A stretch of DNA of 7,605 nucleotides from Deltaproteobacteria bacterium (lineage in GTDB: Bacteria > Desulfobacterota > DSM-4660 > Desulfatiglandales > B25-G16), in assembly GCA_018400255.1 (NCBI GenBank), contig JAGYMO010000176.1, positions 1 through 7,605 on the forward strand, read 5' to 3'. Within the stretch, counting starts at the first letter, position 1; the number at the start of each line of letters is the position of its first letter. A program made the translations under genes and the position numbers. Positions 7,042 through 7,605 of the stretch are shown here, in pieces. Below the pieces are notes generated by a model, which saw only the letters and a program-made list of their open reading frames with translations, was not told the origin of the DNA and did no database searches.

Positions 7042-7353
7042 GTAAATATCAGTGACACCTTTTCTGTTTCGTGTACCTTCACTGAAAAGGATGTAGTTCG
7101 ATTCGCAGACGTCTCTCATGACTTTAATCCTGTTCATTTTGTTGAGTGATTTACAGAGGTAAAGAATTTGAATGGTCGCATCTGGCACGGCTTCCGAGTT
7201 GCAAGTTTAGTTACTGAAATTGGCGGGCAGATTGGATGATTAGCCTCTTGGATGACTTTCGAGCTCAAAGAACCAGCATACCTTGGTGATACCATTAATT
7301 GTTATTGTAATATTACTGATATGCATGACAATGGCTGGGCAGAGGTCTCATGA
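7042..7353 (+). pseudogene. Decayed MaoC-like (R)-enoyl-CoA hydratase/dehydratase
   Basis: Read in one frame, this stretch gives a recognisable hot-dog-fold MaoC/PhaJ-type hydratase: NISDTFSVSCTFTEKDVVRF, then SHDFNPVHF (7114-7140) holding the D-x-N-x-x-H catalytic motif (Asp at 7120, Asn at 7126, His at 7135), then LNGRIWHGFRVASLV (7168-7212) and FELKEPAYLGDTINC (7258-7302), the pattern seen near the end of the domain. Intact relatives hydrate trans-2-enoyl-CoA to (R)-3-hydroxyacyl-CoA. Here TGA interrupts the frame at 7147 and 7237, and again at 7351 where the domain should continue. No ATG, GTG or TTG with an SD lies at the expected start: the codon before NISDT is GTA. Loss of start and internal stops indicate a dead gene, about 105 codons of the usual 130-150. 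It has no evident link to the pump. Confidence 0.8.
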
Positions 7354-7549
7354 AGATGCTAATATCGGGGATAAAAAGTATGATACAATGCTTTTTAATG
7401 AGGACTTGAAGGTTGGCTGTAAAGGCTTTAAAAAATTGATGCGTCATAGCCGGTGAGTTTATTGCCTGTGACCATGGAAAGTTTATGGATGTCTTGAATT
7501 GCGTGCCCAATAATAAGATTTACGGGGTTTAATGAAACCAATTTTTTAA
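7354..7549. other. Unrecognised, probably decayed sequence
   Basis: No intact gene is visible. On the plus strand a stretch after 7412 reads in one frame as VIAGEFIACDHGKFMDV followed by LNCVPNNKIYGV and a stop at 7532, with a TGA shortly before it; it looks protein-like but I cannot place it in a family. It may be a remnant of the gene that once followed the MaoC gene. An antisense open frame of 65 codons here starts with TTG, has no SD and is not credible. Confidence 0.35.
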
Positions 7550-7597
7550 GCTGCCTTTACCCCGACCGCAGAAAGCCACGGCTTTAGCCGTGGATGA
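7550..7597 (+). mobile_element. Possible IS200/IS605-type element end or tnpB tail remnant
   Basis: The last 50 bases read in one frame as AFTPTAESHGFSRG and then TGA (7595-7597), with the hairpin of 7576-7593 inside the final codons. Sequences of the type ESHGFSRG, made by a GC-rich hairpin of the form CCACGGC-TTTA-GCCGTGG, are common at ends of IS200/IS605-family elements and of their tnpB genes. A TAA at 7547-7549 cuts the frame immediately upstream, so no tnpB precedes it here. It is either a solitary end left by decay or the near end of an element that continues beyond the window. Confidence 0.4.
7576..7593. repeat. Perfect GC-rich hairpin
   Basis: CCACGGCT (7576-7583) and AGCCGTGG (7586-7593) pair over 8 bp around a TT loop (7584-7585). 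No T-run follows (the next bases are ATGAATG), so it is not a standard intrinsic terminator. The form suits the imperfect or perfect subterminal hairpins recognised by Y1 transposases. Confidence 0.75.
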
Positions 7598-7605
7598 ATG
7601 CGCCT

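Noticed and set aside
7147..7353. TGA recoding (selenocysteine or TGA as Trp) in the MaoC frame
   Set aside because: The adaptor gene in the same window ends at a TGA followed at once by the pump's SD, so TGA is a stop here. Three TGA codons, a missing start codon and no evident hairpin right after each TGA fit a pseudogene better.
7313..7510. Antisense open frame of 65 codons
   Set aside because: TTG start, no SD, and it overlaps the MaoC remnant on the other strand.
7576..7593. Rho-independent terminator
   Set aside because: Good stem but only an 18-base hairpin followed by ATGAATG, with no T-run.

Overview
This window carries a complete tripartite RND multidrug efflux operon, all on the plus strand: a TetR-family repressor, a periplasmic adaptor lipoprotein (AcrA/MexA type), an inner-membrane HAE1-type RND pump (AcrB/MexB type) and an outer-membrane channel lipoprotein (OprM/NodT type). 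The genes are tightly packed: 64 bp between repressor and adaptor, 12 bp between adaptor and pump, and an 8-bp overlap between pump and channel. The three transporter genes each have a good Shine-Dalgarno sequence. The outer-membrane component and two lipoproteins show a Gram-negative host. The repressor's recognition-helix region (FAIGTLYKFFRNKEDLYK) resembles those I associate with sulfate-reducing and syntrophic Desulfobacterota (former Deltaproteobacteria). Moderate base composition and SD-led translation fit, but the organism assignment is only an inference.

Layout. 1-196: AT-rich regulatory region with a near-consensus sigma-70 promoter (TTGACA at 116-121, TATAAT at 137-142, short 15-bp spacer), a 22-bp palindrome over the -10 and predicted start site (140-161, arms AATGTGA/TCACATT, the best candidate repressor operator), a second inverted repeat (80-100) and four TGACG motifs. 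197-820: TetR-type repressor. 885-2234: adaptor, start moved to an ATG with a GGAGG. 2247-5429: RND pump with intact proton-relay residues. 5422-6864: outer-membrane factor. 6865-7041: non-coding. 7042-7353: decayed MaoC-like (R)-enoyl-CoA hydratase/dehydratase pseudogene that keeps the D-x-N-x-x-H catalytic motif but has lost its start codon and has in-frame TGA codons. 7354-7549: unrecognised, probably decayed DNA. 7550-7605: a perfect short hairpin in a context resembling an IS200/IS605-type element end or tnpB tail.

Working model: the repressor binds the palindrome over its own promoter and controls the whole polycistron. Binding of a toxic ligand to its C-terminal domain would release expression of adaptor, pump and channel, which assemble into one envelope-spanning, proton-driven exporter. 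The most distinctive features are in the adaptor, whose coiled-coil hairpin is about 42 residues longer than in E. coli AcrA (about three heptads per arm) and whose tip has Ser in place of the Leu of the RLS motif, and in the pump, where two of the aromatic drug-pocket positions are aliphatic. I see no new type of system here. The operon is a recognisable family member and the right-hand 740 bp is mainly decayed sequence.
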